A stretch of 64,000 bases of DNA from Trichuris trichiura (Eukaryota > Nematoda > Enoplea > Trichinellida > Trichuridae). Shown here in pieces: positions 30,802 to 58,286 of this stretch (positions are counted from its first letter, which is position 1; each line of letters starts with the position of its first letter). The position numbers and the translations under genes are program-made. Under the pieces are notes generated by a model. It made no database searches and was not told the origin of the DNA. It worked only from the letters and a program-made list of their open reading frames with translations. The stretch covers positions 434,001 through 498,000 of the forward strand of contig JBAJFE010000004.1 in assembly GCA_037903355.1 (NCBI GenBank), written 5' to 3'.

Positions 30802-32928
30802 TATGCCAATTTGGACCCTCCAATGCGACCACAGCACCGATAAAACGCAAAGCAGTTTTACCGATTAAAATGCTTTATCATAAGCGCCTGCGAGCCATCT
30901 TTGATGACGCAACAAATATTCCATTGTCGTTCAACTGAGCTTTCCGAAACGTAGCCGATTTCGCGCTTTCCTTTCACCAATGTGACAACAGTGCTCGATT
31001 AGCAGCACACCGCTGCGTCTGCTCGAAAGCGTTGCGCAAACATGGCTAAATCGTGCCTTACCATTTGCGTGTTCATTGTTTAGCTTTGACAAGCCTTTCT
31101 CGAGCAGTACATCAGCTCGGACGACAGTCACGTCGAGGGTTTCAACTGGAGAAAATAAAGAAAAGAAGAAGAAGAAAACGTAACCAAGCGTCGTCCGTCG
31201 ACAGAGTGTGCTTACACACGTTCGTTTGCGGAAACTGCCCTCTCCCTATTCCGTGTCCAACACATTTAGCAAACCGGTTTCCTTATTGCTCTCCTTGTGA
31301 CAGTCGCTCAAAGAAGGCAGTTCCACTACATCACTTCTTACGGGCATCCCCGAAAAGTCTTTGATCAAGTTACCAAATGCCTAGACGCCATGATCTAGCT
31401 ATGCCTACGGCTTCGTTTCTCTGCAAGCCTGTTTTACGCACTTCCAATTGCTTCCCATCTTTCTTCTTTACATATAAGGTAGTTTCATTCAAAGCGTGTT
31501 ACTGCAAAGATAGCTCATCTAAAACGTCCAAATAGTCCCTCGTTGAATGGTCGCTGGAAAAGAAAAGTCAACAAAATTGGAGTACGTCGTAGAGGCGAGC
31601 ATATACACACAATCGCCGTAGAACCAGATCATTTTAGGAGACGTAGCGACCACGGCTAGTCGACTGACCACTTTCTGCTGTCACCTCCAATAAAACGCAA
31701 TCGGTAAACAATCGATGGTCGCTAAGCATTAGTACTGTAGACTTAAGTCTTCAAACGGACACCATTCAATCATTGCGTCAACTGAGAAGCCGATGCAAGA
31801 AATGTTAACTTGAACGTTGGCTCGATACGTCGGCGCAGCTCTTCGTTGCTCATTGTCGCGTAGGGGTGCAAAAGCAAACAAACGAATGCGAATGTGAAAA
31901 AATGTTTGCTTAAAAAAGTTGTAAGCCAATCGACGCCGGCGAAAAGAAGCTTATTTGCCCACGGACGCCCGATGAAAACAGCTTTTTAAAAATACGAACG
32001 CGCGCTGAACCTCTGAGCATTTAATCAGCCTTCCGTACGCACACACTAAGAGCTATATAGTACATTCTGGTTGACGGAACAAAAGGTAAAAACCTAATCT
32101 GAACAAGGAACGTTACGTCTGGAGTTGACGGTTTTGTTGACAAGCAGCCTACCGTCAGGAAATTATACAGGCGCCGAGACTACGGTGGCTATCTTGTTAC
32201 TTGCAGAAGTCTCAAGGAGTATCAACATGGGACCATTGAGCACGATGCACTCTGAAGGGCAGCCAACGCGTTTGAATAGTAGCGCCTCGGAAGCAAATAA
32301 TACTTCCATTACGCGCGGCATTCGTAAGTGTTAAACCATCAACTGGAACTACAGAACGACAAACAACCTCATTGACGAGCAGTGGCCAAAACAAACATAT
32401 GTATGCTTAAATTAAGACTCTATACTTAAATCTAACGCGAAATAACGCGCCGGTGTACACTTGACGAAGAATAAGGACAACTTGAACTTGCCCTTACGAC
32501 ACGAGCGTTCTTAACGTCAATTTCTGCTGCCTTGTAGCCGGGCAGTATCAAATTTAAAAAAGCCAAGCTACCCGTGCAATACTTTTCCCTTTCCACCGTT
32601 TAAATTGATAAATAAGCCGCCAGTATGCAAAAAACTCGTCGAAAAATTCAAAAAGCTACCTGAACACCACTTATCCAAAATTACAGTAAGGCGCGTGCGC
32701 TGTTTTACGTTTTTTTAGTTTAATTCGAAAAAGTGCGTTAAGAAAAAACACGCGGAAGCTTAAAACGTTCGCACTGACAACATGTCTTGAAAAGAAGACC
32801 AAATATATCTTACACTGTACAAGTCGCGCGAATGGCTTGGAAAATTTATCAAAGTTTTACCCTTTTTGGCAATTGGTCCTCCCTGAAACGGCGTTCGCTT
32901 AATGGGTGCATGTAAAAACAAAAAAAGG
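30802..32928. other. Intergenic region upstream of bestrophin
   Basis: 2.1 kb between the bestrophin start and the RED stop, both minus strand. Only short open frames of up to about 100 codons occur, with no family match. It presumably contains the promoter of the bestrophin/pelota unit. Confidence 0.5.
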
Positions 32929-35284
32929 CTACGCAAACCCCGATTCTTTACGCTTGGACAATATTTGGCTGATTTTCTGCCATTGGCGATCAAGTTTCGC
33001 CTTTTCGTCCTTTTCATTCTTTCCCCTTGGAAGTTTTCTAGTTTTGCGTCCGTCGTTCATTTTCACGCCGTACTGGAAGGCGGCTCTGAATAAGCATACT
33101 GTATCGTACCTGATTATCATTAAATTTGAGTCTACGCCGGTACCTCGGCATCGCTTCTCTACTGCTCATGTACGCTTCGTATTCCTGCTCGGTATCGAAG
33201 TCCCAACGGCGAATAAGACCTTTTTTATTGCCCTGAAAATTTGCAGGCTTAAACCAGCGGTTCGTTTTGCCATTTTTTCGACCAAATCCATTTTCGAGTA
33301 GTCCGCTTCGTCGTCGGAGTCGCCTGCAGCGTCGAACAATGCCAAACCGCTGAAACGAAAGCCAACCGTTGTCGGCAAATTCAAAGACCGAGCTTATACC
33401 CTGGATAACATTCGGCGTAACTGTCCACCGAGCTGCCAATGCCCAACTTGATACCGCGAGCTTGCTGACCAGCCCAACCCTCGCGACGCGTATCTTGACT
33501 ATCACGGATATCCTCTCTACAGTCAAAAAGGTGTCATATTTCCACAGGTAAATGCTTTACACGAACTTTCGTTTTTGCAAGTCGCTAGTGGCGGCTAGCT
33601 CACTGCTGGCATTGAAGGAGGGGGAAGGTTTTTTCACTTCCAACGCCTAAATGCCAAGCCAATGCAAATGTCGAGTCGTTAAGTAAACGCATACCGAATT
33701 ATCCTGCGCATCATTATCTCTAGCTTGCTGGGCATTTTTCCTGGGCTTCTCGAGAGACTCCTTTTCGGAAGACGGGTTTAAAATTGGAGGAACGTATTCG
33801 CCTATTCCTTCGTATATACTATAAAGCAAGGGTGAATGTCGAGCTAACAATGCAGGCTAAAGCCCTACTCAGCGCTGGCGATGCTTTCCTTCTTCGTCTC
33901 ATTTGTTTGCTCCTCCGACTCTACAAAGAAATGGTAAACAATTACGATTTTAAAAAAATTAGCATAAAATGTCAACCTTTTTCTTTTTTCTTGCGCCTGC
34001 CGTCCGCACGCACTTCCGACAAAACTTCAGTCAGCTTTTGTATTACAACGTCATTGACGGCGATGCTCATTTCCACCTACAAGGAAAGCTAAGAATTTTC
34101 CCAATGTATGCAGCGGTGTTTCTTGAACGTGATTGGCCAAAGTGGGTATTCAAGATTAATTATTACGTCTTAATTAATTGGCGGAATAAAATATCAACCG
34201 GAAGAAGGAGCAATACGTAAAAGAATAAAGCCTATACCTCCTTCATTGGGCACTCCTGCTTCGATCTCAATAATACAGTGGGGATATCCGCATCATTTCC
34301 TTCGTCGTCTTGGCCCAAGTCGACAACGTACGCCATACGTCGTGGGGCAAATAATTCGTTCACTTTTGGCGGCTTATATTGCAGCACGTTGTAAATATTC
34401 TTTGCTGATACGAAAAAGACCGTAGTAGAGAGGGAAAAAGTTTACAAAAAATGATAATATTACCAAGTTTGGTACGAAAGGTCAACTTCTCTTCTTTGAC
34501 GTCCGCTTTTGGAGACTCGGCGACGGATAACTTTTCCGGATGTTCGCCTTTTTCTCGTACGTCAATTTCCGATCGCACCTTTTGCAGCAGCGCGTAATCG
34601 AGACCTTTAACCAAATGAGTATGTTCCATATCACCACCGAGATATTTTGATTCTTCAATCATTCGCCTTCTTCTCTCGGCTAAGTCTTGCGAGCTAATAA
34701 ATTTAAATATACATCATCTGGCAAGTCAACAGAAAAAAATTGAAAACGTATACCCTCTCAATGTAGGTGCAACCGACCGATAGCTATTAGTGTTGGCTAT
34801 AGCATTAATCTCCTCTTCGTTTTCTTTCAGCTCTCCCTCGCGACGTTCCTTTGCCTAAAGCACATACGCATGCTTAAACGAAGGCAATATCTAGAAAAAA
34901 AATGACCCTATCACGGTAGCGGTTCAAAATTTCCAGCAGTTCATCCTTTTCCTCAACAAAAGGTCGATAATTGTGCTTCTTCTTTTTGTCATGCCCTTTT
35001 CTAGACAACAAACGTGTTTTAGACAACAAAAACAAAACTTTCACGAAATTCGTAAGAATTTACCCGAACTGCCCACCGCGATGCGACCGACTGGAGGTAA
35101 CTGTTTGATGCGAAGCCGAGGAGGCAGCAGGCCTTGGTGTGGCCAACAATTTGCGAAAATCTGCATTTGTAAGCGGCTGATGCGGCTCGCTAAAAAAACT
35201 CGCTTAAACTTAAACAAACCAAATCGATTAAAAAGCAACTTACGCGGGAGCGACGAAACTTTCCTTTGCACGTGCTTCCTGCAT
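32929..35284 (-). CDS. IK: RED/IK spliceosome-associated protein
   Basis: Nuclear pre-mRNA splicing factor found in the spliceosomal B complex. Exons on the minus strand: 35284-35244, 35189-35064, 35000-34907, 34854-34754, 34693-34464, 34404-34238, 34076-33977, 33920-33869, 33818-33695, 33512-33400, 33349-33283, 33232-33144, 33085-32929; 486 residues. The N-terminal LTNADFRKLLATPRPA and YRDRAKERREG segments, SKYLGGDMEHTHLVKGLDYALLQKVR, LFAPRRMAYVVDL and DIPTVLLRSK match RED_N. The C-terminus has DSYAECYPG, DEADYSKMDL, NKKGLIRRWDFDTEQEYEAYM and KAKLDRQWQKISQIL (RED_C). The Arg-Glu/Arg-Asp dipeptide repeat that names the human protein is missing here, which accounts for most of the shorter length. 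One acceptor (before 33512) could shift by a few bases; GAT is the phase-0 choice. Confidence 0.94.
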
Positions 35285-36539
35285 GTTGTTACAAAGCCGG
35301 CGATTGAAAAAGTTGCGCAATTGGAAAGCAGCACAATTTTAGAAAAAAAAGTTATATCATCGGAAAGCGGTGACGTAAACAAATGCGGGCAATAAGCAGA
35401 AAACGGCTGAAATGCCGTATTTTTCTTCGCTTGAGTAGAACAATACAGTAATTTTGATGTGCAAGTTCTAATAGCATCGGTGAGTTGTACGTAGTTTGGT
35501 TGCCAAAATCTGCTAAGGAAATTAAAATCTAAATAGACGGAATTCAAATCTGGTTATTAAAAAGTTGACCAGCTTTGATTTAGTAGCTGCAATTAGTTAC
35601 GCGCAGATTAAGCGGAGAATCGGCTTACTGGTTTTAAATTAAAAGATTGCAAACCGTTGCGCGCAGCGAAATAGAAAAAAATAATTATGCGAAATGTATA
35701 TTGTTTTTTTCGCGCAGTAAGGCTTTAAGTAAAGTCGTTTGAAAGGATTGAAAATGAATAGTTGTACAGCGATTGTTTTTTAACCTGAACATACTAAACT
35801 AGGCTTTCTCGTACTGTAGCCAATTTTCCGGTTTGGCAGCCGAATTGAAACAGTTTGTCGCTATGGGGAAGCCGCTGTAGGCTGAAAAACTACGTCCCGC
35901 CGCTAAGCGGTAAGCAAAAATCCGGCTTACTTTTATTTTAGGGCAAACCGTGATTATAGAAAATCTTCGCGTCAAGGAAGATCGCTGCCCCTTTGAAAAA
36001 AAATTTCGCGCCTTCTGCGACTCAACTCTTCCTTCTCGAAGCTATTTTAATGCAAGTACGAAGGCTATCTTTGCGTACGCGTTGTCCTTTTGAATTTCCT
36101 CCTTCCTTTTTTGTCGGTTTGAACAGTTAACTTTTCACTAGGCTATAGGCGCTGTCAGCTTGGTTCGAACAGACTGTTGGACAACGTAGATGCTGCATTG
36201 TATCTTTGCTACGTTAAACTTTAATTTATCCAAACGATGTACGTTACGTTAGGGCATGTTTTTCCAGGATAGTTATCGTAGTGAACCTTCCGCAGCTAGT
36301 TTTTTAAATCGTTTGTCCTCGGCAGCTACTTTAATCTTTATGCATCAAATATATACGTATAGCTATCGCCATATTTTTCTTAAAAAAATAGCTCACCGTA
36401 TCATCCTTATGCGCCTTTTGTCCTCGAGAAGGTTTGTTCTTTAATTTTATGCATTATAAAGGCACAAGGTCGTGGCATGCTTTGCCAAATTGGGCGTTGT
36501 AGGGTTCCCTACAGCAGCAGCATTGGTTTTCCCGTTGCG
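35285..36539. promoter_or_regulatory. Divergent promoter region between RED/IK and the FERM-PDZ phosphatase
   Basis: 1.25 kb between two start codons on opposite strands, so it should contain both promoters. AT-rich, with no recognised coding region or repeat. Individual motifs cannot be assigned by eye. Confidence 0.4.
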
Positions 36540-51364
<14,825 letters not shown>

Positions 51365-51870
51365 ATAATGGTCCCCCCTTGTTAAAGCTTGACGACATTT
51401 TAGGTCTTTTGTTCCCGCCTTCTTTTTAGGCCGTCCACTCGGCCGGTTGTTTTAGTTAGGTCGAATGTTGATCCTTGTTGTCTTTTTGTTGGAAAAAATC
51501 TCTCCAGCCATCCACCAAACAATCACCAAATGTGTATGTATGCGCTTTGTTCGTTTCCGAGCTTTAATCATTCGTTTGATTGGTTGATCAGTAAATTAAG
51601 TTAAGTTGAGCAAGTATTGGGATGCTCTCTTCATCGCAGCTTTTGAATTTGCCGTTGAGCTTGGTTAATCGGAAGTCGGCATAATTTTTTTTGTTTTGCT
51701 TGCTTGAGCGTCAATAGTTTGCAGAATACGGCTGTAGTTGTCTTCAATCATTTATCATTAGTTTTTATAGGACCATTGTTATTGCAGTTAAAAGAAAATT
51801 GAATTCTCGGCGGTCGACGTTCTTACAAAGAATTTGTACGGGTTATTTGGCAGTTTTCTCCTGAAATACA
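51365..51870. other. Convergent 3' region between phosphatase and innexin
   Basis: About 0.5 kb between two 3' ends on opposite strands. It would hold both 3' untranslated regions, and possibly the alternative innexin terminal exon ending near 51790. Confidence 0.5.
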
Positions 51871-54058
51871 TTAGCTTTCGAGTAAAAAAGGCTTTTCTAC
51901 AGTATCAGCAAAATGATTTGTAGGTAGTAATGACTAAAGGCCAACTTGGAACTCACCGTTTGTCAGCGAAAGCTTGCGTTCCTCTCCCTTTTGTTCCCCA
52001 ACATTGGCAGCTATCGGTGGAAGTTGCTTATTCAAGAATTTTCTGTAAATAACAGTTCGGGTGTCTTATCCCATTATGACTAATTCAGCGAGTTAAATTG
52101 ACTTCTTTTAAGATAATGCCAGATTAAATCGGCTTAATTAGCTTATCATAATTTTTAAAATATTTTATAGAAATTAAAAGGCTTTTTAGTTTAAAAAAAT
52201 TTGAAAGAAGCCTTGTACGTAACGAAAATGCGATATTCGTGCCTCAGATTATTAAGGCGTTTCATGTATATAAGCAGGGACGATATGCTCACGTTGAGCA
52301 ACATTGTCCTTAGATGACATGGAAGAAATGACGTCATATTTTAGGGAAACTGAATACGCGTCATAGATTGGCTTGCCTAGTTTGCTGCTGATCTTACTGT
52401 TCGGTCAACATTTGTTCTAATCACATGTATATGCTAATTAAGGAGGTGCGGTCTTGCTTTTTTCAATTGTTATCATGTGCTTACCGGTACATGTGATCAA
52501 TCAGGTCCGTCGCAAGTACATCGCTTGCGCAGTTTTCAATGAAGCGTATTAGCAGGACGCCGTCCGGTTTTAGACATTGGCGGATGAATTCTTTGATTTG
52601 AACTTTTGTGAGCACATCGCCGGATTCTTTTCTTGCCAGCTTCAGATGGTACTCGATGAATTTTTCGTCAAAGGTGTCCGCAAAAGAAATGCAGCACCAA
52701 TATGCAAAGTTTAACGTCGTACAAATGGCCACCAGAAACATCCAATACCAGAGGAATAAGTAAATTTTTTCGTTGAACATGTTTATCATCAAGACGCATT
52801 GTACAGTATGCTTATGCACCGACGCCATTGTTCTCACTTCAAAGTCGCACCTGGAAAAAGCATGCCAAAATTTGCATAACTTATTCTTATCAGACAGCGT
52901 CAGCGCGATTGGTAAGCTGTAGAAAATTTTTTTGTTTTGCTTACAAGGTTACGCGAGGGAAGTGTCCACTGTCGGACCATTCTTTGCCTTGCACAAGGTC
53001 AATCATAATTTGAATTCCCCAAAATGTGTAGTTAGTTCCAAGAAAGCCATTCATGATCACAAATTGAATCAACACATTTAGCATGAACAGCAGTTTTGCC
53101 GTCACGTATATGTTGTTTAGTTGTCTTCCCGCCTTGGCACCCAGATACGGAAAGTACATGTTATGCCCGCTGGTACGAGAAGCAATGGAATGCTTTATGT
53201 AGTGCGATATGACATTTATGGTGTGCTCTTTCTTTTGGGCGTCAATTCCGGAAGCCTCTTGCGCCATTTGCAGTATGGATTTCAATCGGAATCCTGAATT
53301 AGCATACAACCATTTCACATAACGAGCATACAGCGCATATACAGCTCCTTTGCGGAGAGGATGCAACAGAAGCATTGTTTAGCGACTTATATAGAAATGC
53401 CGAGTGGAGCCTTTTGGACGAAAAGCGTTGTTTACTTTGAATTTGCAAAGCAGACTTAGTTGGAGAAAATGTCGTTTGAATCTGACAAAGGAAACCCAAA
53501 TCTACTTTCAGTCTTTAGTCAGAAAATTGAAACCGCTTTTGTTAAGCGTCTACGATGTTTTAGCTCCAGCTAGTTAGCTGGAGTTTAAAAAATTTAGTCC
53601 TACTACGGTGTACAGTATCTTACCTGAATACCAGCTCATATAATTCCAAAACGTGTTGGGTAGATAGAACATCAGAGCTTGCATAGCGAGCATTATCGGG
53701 ACCCACTGGTAGTAGCCAATCTTTTGAATTTTTCTTTTCATTGGATCACTAAATGGAGGAAAAGCAAGTTTAGCGTTGGCAGTGATCGACCGCTTTCCAA
53801 CCTCGGTATGGACGTATCGAAAGGAACGAAGTAGGTGTTCTGTATGAAGCAATAATTTTCGGCATACTCTTCCCAGCCACTGCGAAACTGCGCCGGCACC
53901 CAACACTGAATCGGCTGGCCCACGTATTGTTTGGCACTAACCATTATGGCGAGAATGAGCAGTATCAACGTCGAGTAATAATAATTCAATCGGTCAGTGA
54001 AGTCATCTTGCGGATGCTTATGCAGAGCTTGAATAGCTACTTCAAGATAAGGCAGCAT
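51871..54058 (-). CDS. Innexin gap-junction protein (complete)
   Basis: Invertebrate gap-junction subunit with four membrane spans. Exons on the minus strand: 54058-53802, 53748-53624, 53293-52945, 52850-52485, 52042-51957, plus a short last exon; about 403 residues. TM1 is in YYSTLILLILAIMVSAKQYVGQPIQCW; the first extracellular loop has the Cys pattern QCW-V-Y-ENYCFIQNTYFVPF. The family hallmark KIGYYQWVPIMLAMQALMFYLP begins TM2. TM3 is near NVLIQFVIMNGFLGTNYTFWG, followed by loop 2 with SGHFPRVTLCDFEVR and VQCVLMINMFNEKIYLFLWYW (TM4). The start is the ATG at 54058; the open frame reaches back three more codons. The last exon is uncertain: an acceptor at about 51897 gives a stop at 51871, while a second gives GENCQITRTNSL further downstream. 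Confidence 0.92.
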
Positions 54059-54836
54059 CGTGCGCACGACGAGCAGTCAACACGACACACTACAGTTGAG
54101 TGAAGTGATTGGTTCAACTGTGATGCGCAGTGCGAAAATAGCTCTCAGGTAATGTGGAGACTGTATTAAGTGCCTGAAAATTTTAAACGCAAAATCTTAC
54201 GCTTTTCAAGAACCTGCTTATATCTACCGTATACCGTTTGTACTCAATGGTGTAAACTTTGCTCCACTGAGTTCCAGTGCGCCTATCACGTTCGTATTCG
54301 ACGTTTAGCAAATTCGCAATTTTTGCCGAATTCATTTTGCCCTGATTTCTGCGGCTAAATAAATTTGCTTGCTTATCACGAATGCATACGGTAGTGGAAT
54401 TGGCCGAGCTTTTAAAAAATCAATCCAAAATCAGCACAATACAATGTCAGAATGTCTTTCAAGCATAAGCTTTAGATAATCTATCGAACTAAATGAATGG
54501 ATACTATTCAAGATGAATAATGCATATCAAACCTGTTAAAATACCGGCTGAAATAAACTTAAAATGTTGTCAGGTAGTCGCAATTACTGCGTTTCTCCGT
54601 TCCGAAATGCAATGGTAAATCTTCATGAAATCCTTGGTGCTGCCAAAGTGAAGCGAAGTTTAAAAGTTAAAATTACTTTTTTCGGTTATAGCCTACGCGG
54701 TTGACCGAATCAAGAATAAACATACGGTATTTGCAAGCAGGCAATGCGAAATATGTTCGTTTTTTAAAAACTGTCTGATTGTGTTGAAACAAAGTCCGCC
54801 GAGAATTCAAATGCTTAGTTTTGGCGGCTGGCCTTC
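54059..54836. other. Innexin upstream region
   Basis: About 0.8 kb between the innexin start and the hAT element, likely the promoter side of the minus-strand innexin. No coding sequence is recognised. Confidence 0.45.
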
Positions 54837-54844
54837 ATCTACAC

Positions 54845-57800
54845 CATAGTTTCTCAACCTTTTTTGCGCCAGGGCCCCCCTGGGCTTTGTCAGGGCCCAC
54901 CAGGGCCCCCCTAGACTCGCCAGGGCCCCCAGATGGCGCAGGACGGTTTGGTCAATGCTGATTGGTCCTTTTTAGTCTAACACGGACTGGACACACGGCA
55001 GGCGCCCGTTGATTTTGTGTAGCGACCTTACAGTTATGTTTGACGGTCCGCAGTGGTCAAGCGAAAAGCGCATGCTTGTAGTTCACCTGATCTACTCTCA
55101 GCACCTGCAACGTTGACTGGTGCTTCTTCCGCCGCGGAAAAGCTGCCGGCACTTATCGTATCCGTTTTCCGCCTTTATTACTGTTCGCAAGAGTTTGGAC
55201 CGCGTTCATAGAAAAGGGGAAATGCAATTCCTGTATATAGCTTTATGGCACCTCTATGTATCGCCAAATAAGCAAATTGCTAATGCGACGACTGGATTTG
55301 CCGCGACGAAACTAACTTCTGGACGTTCGGCTTGAAATTAGTGAGGCACAGTCGCAGGTCTCCTCGCTTTGCTATTTGCAATCAGTTTCTCTTTTTCGTC
55401 AGGAGGTCCGCGACTACGCTAAACCCCTTTTCGGCCAGATATGTCGAAGGAAAGGCGATCAGCAATTTGCGCGCGATGTTCCATAAGCCTGGGTATGATT
55501 CTGCAATGCCTCGTTGGAGCCAGAAGGCTTGGTAGCCAGTCTTTAAAAATTTCACCTTTAATTCTTCGTTCGCCTGCAGTTCCACAAGTTCTTCCTGTAG
55601 TTCTAGCTCCGCGGCGTCCGCGGCTGAAAAGGGGTCAATTACCCAGCTTGGCACTTCCATGCCAAGAATATCCTCATACCGTGCGGAAAGATCATGGTGC
55701 AGCATGTCTAGGTGCTGGCAGTAGGCTTCGACATCGTCATCTCTGATCTCCACCTTTTCTTGCAAGGCGCGAAGGCTTGGAAACTGGCCTAGCTCTCTAC
55801 GTGCCAAATTGCGCCTGAACAAAGGGAGTTTTCTGACGAACCCGCACACAGCGGCTTTTGTCGTGATTAGATTAAGTTCGTCTCCTTGGAGAAGAAGATT
55901 CATCTCGTTGAACTTAAAATGCAAATCTGCCAAGTAGGCTATGTCGGACTCACGTTTCTTCAGGTTTTCACACAAGGCATTGTCGTGGGAAGCGAAAAAT
56001 TCTACAACCGCTTGGAAAAGGCAATAAAACCGCGTAAGACAGGTGCCCTGTGAAAGCCATCGCACCTCGGTGTGCAGGAGCAGACGACTGTATTCTGCGT
56101 CGCTTTCTTCGCACAACTGTCTGAACAACCTGTCATTGAGCGGATTGCTTTTGATTTTGTTGATCGCATTTATTACTAACCGTAACGAAGAATTCAGCCG
56201 ATTGCTGAGACGCTTTGCTGCCAAATGTTCTCTGTGGATCACACAGTGAACCGCGACGATATCCGGCACGATTTGTTTTAAATGCGCAATGAAGCCACGG
56301 TGCCTTCCCGTCATCGCCGGCGCTCCGTCAGTGGCTACTGCGGTTATATTCGAAAGCGGTAATTCCTTTTCCTCATAAAAGTCTTTTAGGACGAGGAAAA
56401 TCTATTCCCCTCGTGTCAGCTATCAATTCCTTCGCGAAAAGCATTTCCTGAACCACTTGCTCCGCTTTTATGAATCGTACATAGGCCAAGAAAGAGCCTC
56501 ACTGCCGGGTAGGATGGACTCGTCAAGTTGTAGCGAGAATTGCGTGGTTTTTAGAAACTCGCACACCGTTTGCTCTACATCCGCAGCCATATCATCGATA
56601 CGACGCTGGACAGTGTCGTTACTGCGGGAGACCTTAATTACGTCTGCAGCAGGTATACGTAATACTGTGTTAAGCACTTCGCTTATTACTGGAATCAGAA
56701 GTTCTTCTCCGATGGTGTGCGCTTTACCGCTTTTCGCGATTAGCAAAGAAATATTATATGACACAAGCAGGCCATCGTGCTCTCGCGTTCTCGACGTCGA
56801 TGGAAGCAATGTTTCCAATCTGGGGCGCCTGAGAAATCTTTCGTGAAGCGATTGAAAATACGCCGGATTCTTGTTGGCTTTATCTGGATGCATATTGTAC
56901 AGATATTTGACCATCTTACAGAGTCTCATCAACTCATTTGAAAACTCCCTCTCACATAACAGACACATCGGAGCCTGCCTGTTACCAGGCGACGCAACGA
57001 AACCATACTTAAGATATTCAGCATTGTACTGCCTGCATTTTTTCTTGCTCTCTGACATGGTTCAATCTGTAAAAATTTATTTCTTCCAAATAGCGAATTG
57101 AGCGCACTGCAATTGCAGTTCCTTAGCCAATACTAATACTGTTACGGTAGCAAACGTGAAATGACCACCGAGGGTCCGTTTTTCAAGACTTCTTTCCTCA
57201 CATTTGCTGGAGCGCAACTCCTGTTTCGTCTACTATACTTTCTTAGGTATAGAACCGATATTTGCTTTCAAATTACAACCTCAGCAACCGCGCCTACTTA
57301 CCAGGTACCCGTTCCCTTCTACTGCATTTTTGATAATGTTGTACAAACGATTTCACTTACATGAGCCTGTGACGAAGGGCGAATACTATAGCAGACGGTC
57401 AGCACAAAATGACCACTTCCGCAGTCGAGTACAGCAACCAATACCAGCAATTCAACGGAGGAACGAAAGATCGAGACGACTGGCTGACGCGCGCTCTCAC
57501 ATGGACAGAAGACCTTGTCTCTTAGTGCCCGCAGCTTTCCTGCTTTAGCCGCTCTTGTCGCGCCGCCTAGAGTCCGCGTGAATAATAGAAAAGGACCACT
57601 ATAAATGCTGTTTGTTAAGCGCATACCAGGGAGGAAGGAATGGAAGGGTACGCTTCTATGAGTCGGTGCCTTTATGAGTCGAGGGAAAAAGTGGGGAATG
57701 TGCGACGGAAAAGCCGCACGTACGGGAATACCGGCTGCTATTGTGTTACGAACGGTCGGATGGAATGAGTTGTTCTGAAGTTCCGTTCGCGAAAACTGAA

Positions 57801-58278
57801 GGGCACGGCGCTTCTTGCGCTGCACGAGAAGGAATAGAATAACAAGTTTTTATGGGTTGATAGAAGTGTGTGCAGATGAAACACATTTCTGCGAACTGCT
57901 CCCTACCGAAAGGCCAAAGGCTTTTTAGAAGCACGCCATGCACAGAGACTTTTTAGAAGCATACCGGGCAGGAGGGAATGCAAAAGCATGTTTTTCATTG
58001 GCTCCTAGAGAAGAAAGATAACGTCAACGCGTCCGGACTTTGCAATGGAACATTTCCCGTTGGGCTGTCAACGCCTTCCCGAGTGTGACAAATAGGCCCA
58101 CCGTATTACTTTCCTACGCTACGTATTACCGCTGAACTGCTGACTTGGACAATCTCTTGCCGCATTGGGATCCTTGCCGCATTAGGGCCCCCTCCAGGGC
58201 CCCCCTGGCTTTCAGGGCCCCCCTAAAATTTGCAAGGGCCCCCCAGGGGGGCCCCAGGGCCCCGGTTGAGAAACACTG
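54845..58278 (-). mobile_element. hAT-family DNA transposon, 3.4 kb
   Basis: Ends CATAGTTTCTCAACC and, reverse complemented, CAGTGTTTCTCAACC. An exact 8-bp target duplication ATCTACAC lies at 54837-54844 and 58279-58286. Subterminal arrays of CAGGGCCCCCC occur at both ends (about 54872-54932 and 58186-58262). It carries a broken transposase on the minus strand and is related to the element at 39446-41024 by its ends, GC-rich arrays and transposase tail. Confidence 0.92.
55382..57058 (-). pseudogene. hAT transposase (ZBED5-like), frameshifted
   Basis: Two large pieces on the minus strand. 57058-56468 (196 residues) starts MSESKKKCRQYNAEYLKYGF and includes a BED-type zinc-finger-like CLLC...MHP segment, ending in FSLQLDES of the catalytic core. 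56314-55382 (310 residues) begins in the DGAPAMTGRHRGF region, includes VHCVIHREHLAAKRL and ends with FPSTYLAEKGFSVVADLLTKKRN, the dimerisation tail. Between 56468 and 56314 the frame changes twice (near 56470 and near 56380), so it is not translatable as it stands. The overall length matches a full hAT transposase of about 550-600 residues, so this is a recently dead, formerly autonomous copy. Confidence 0.88.
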
Positions 58279-58286
58279 ATCTACAC

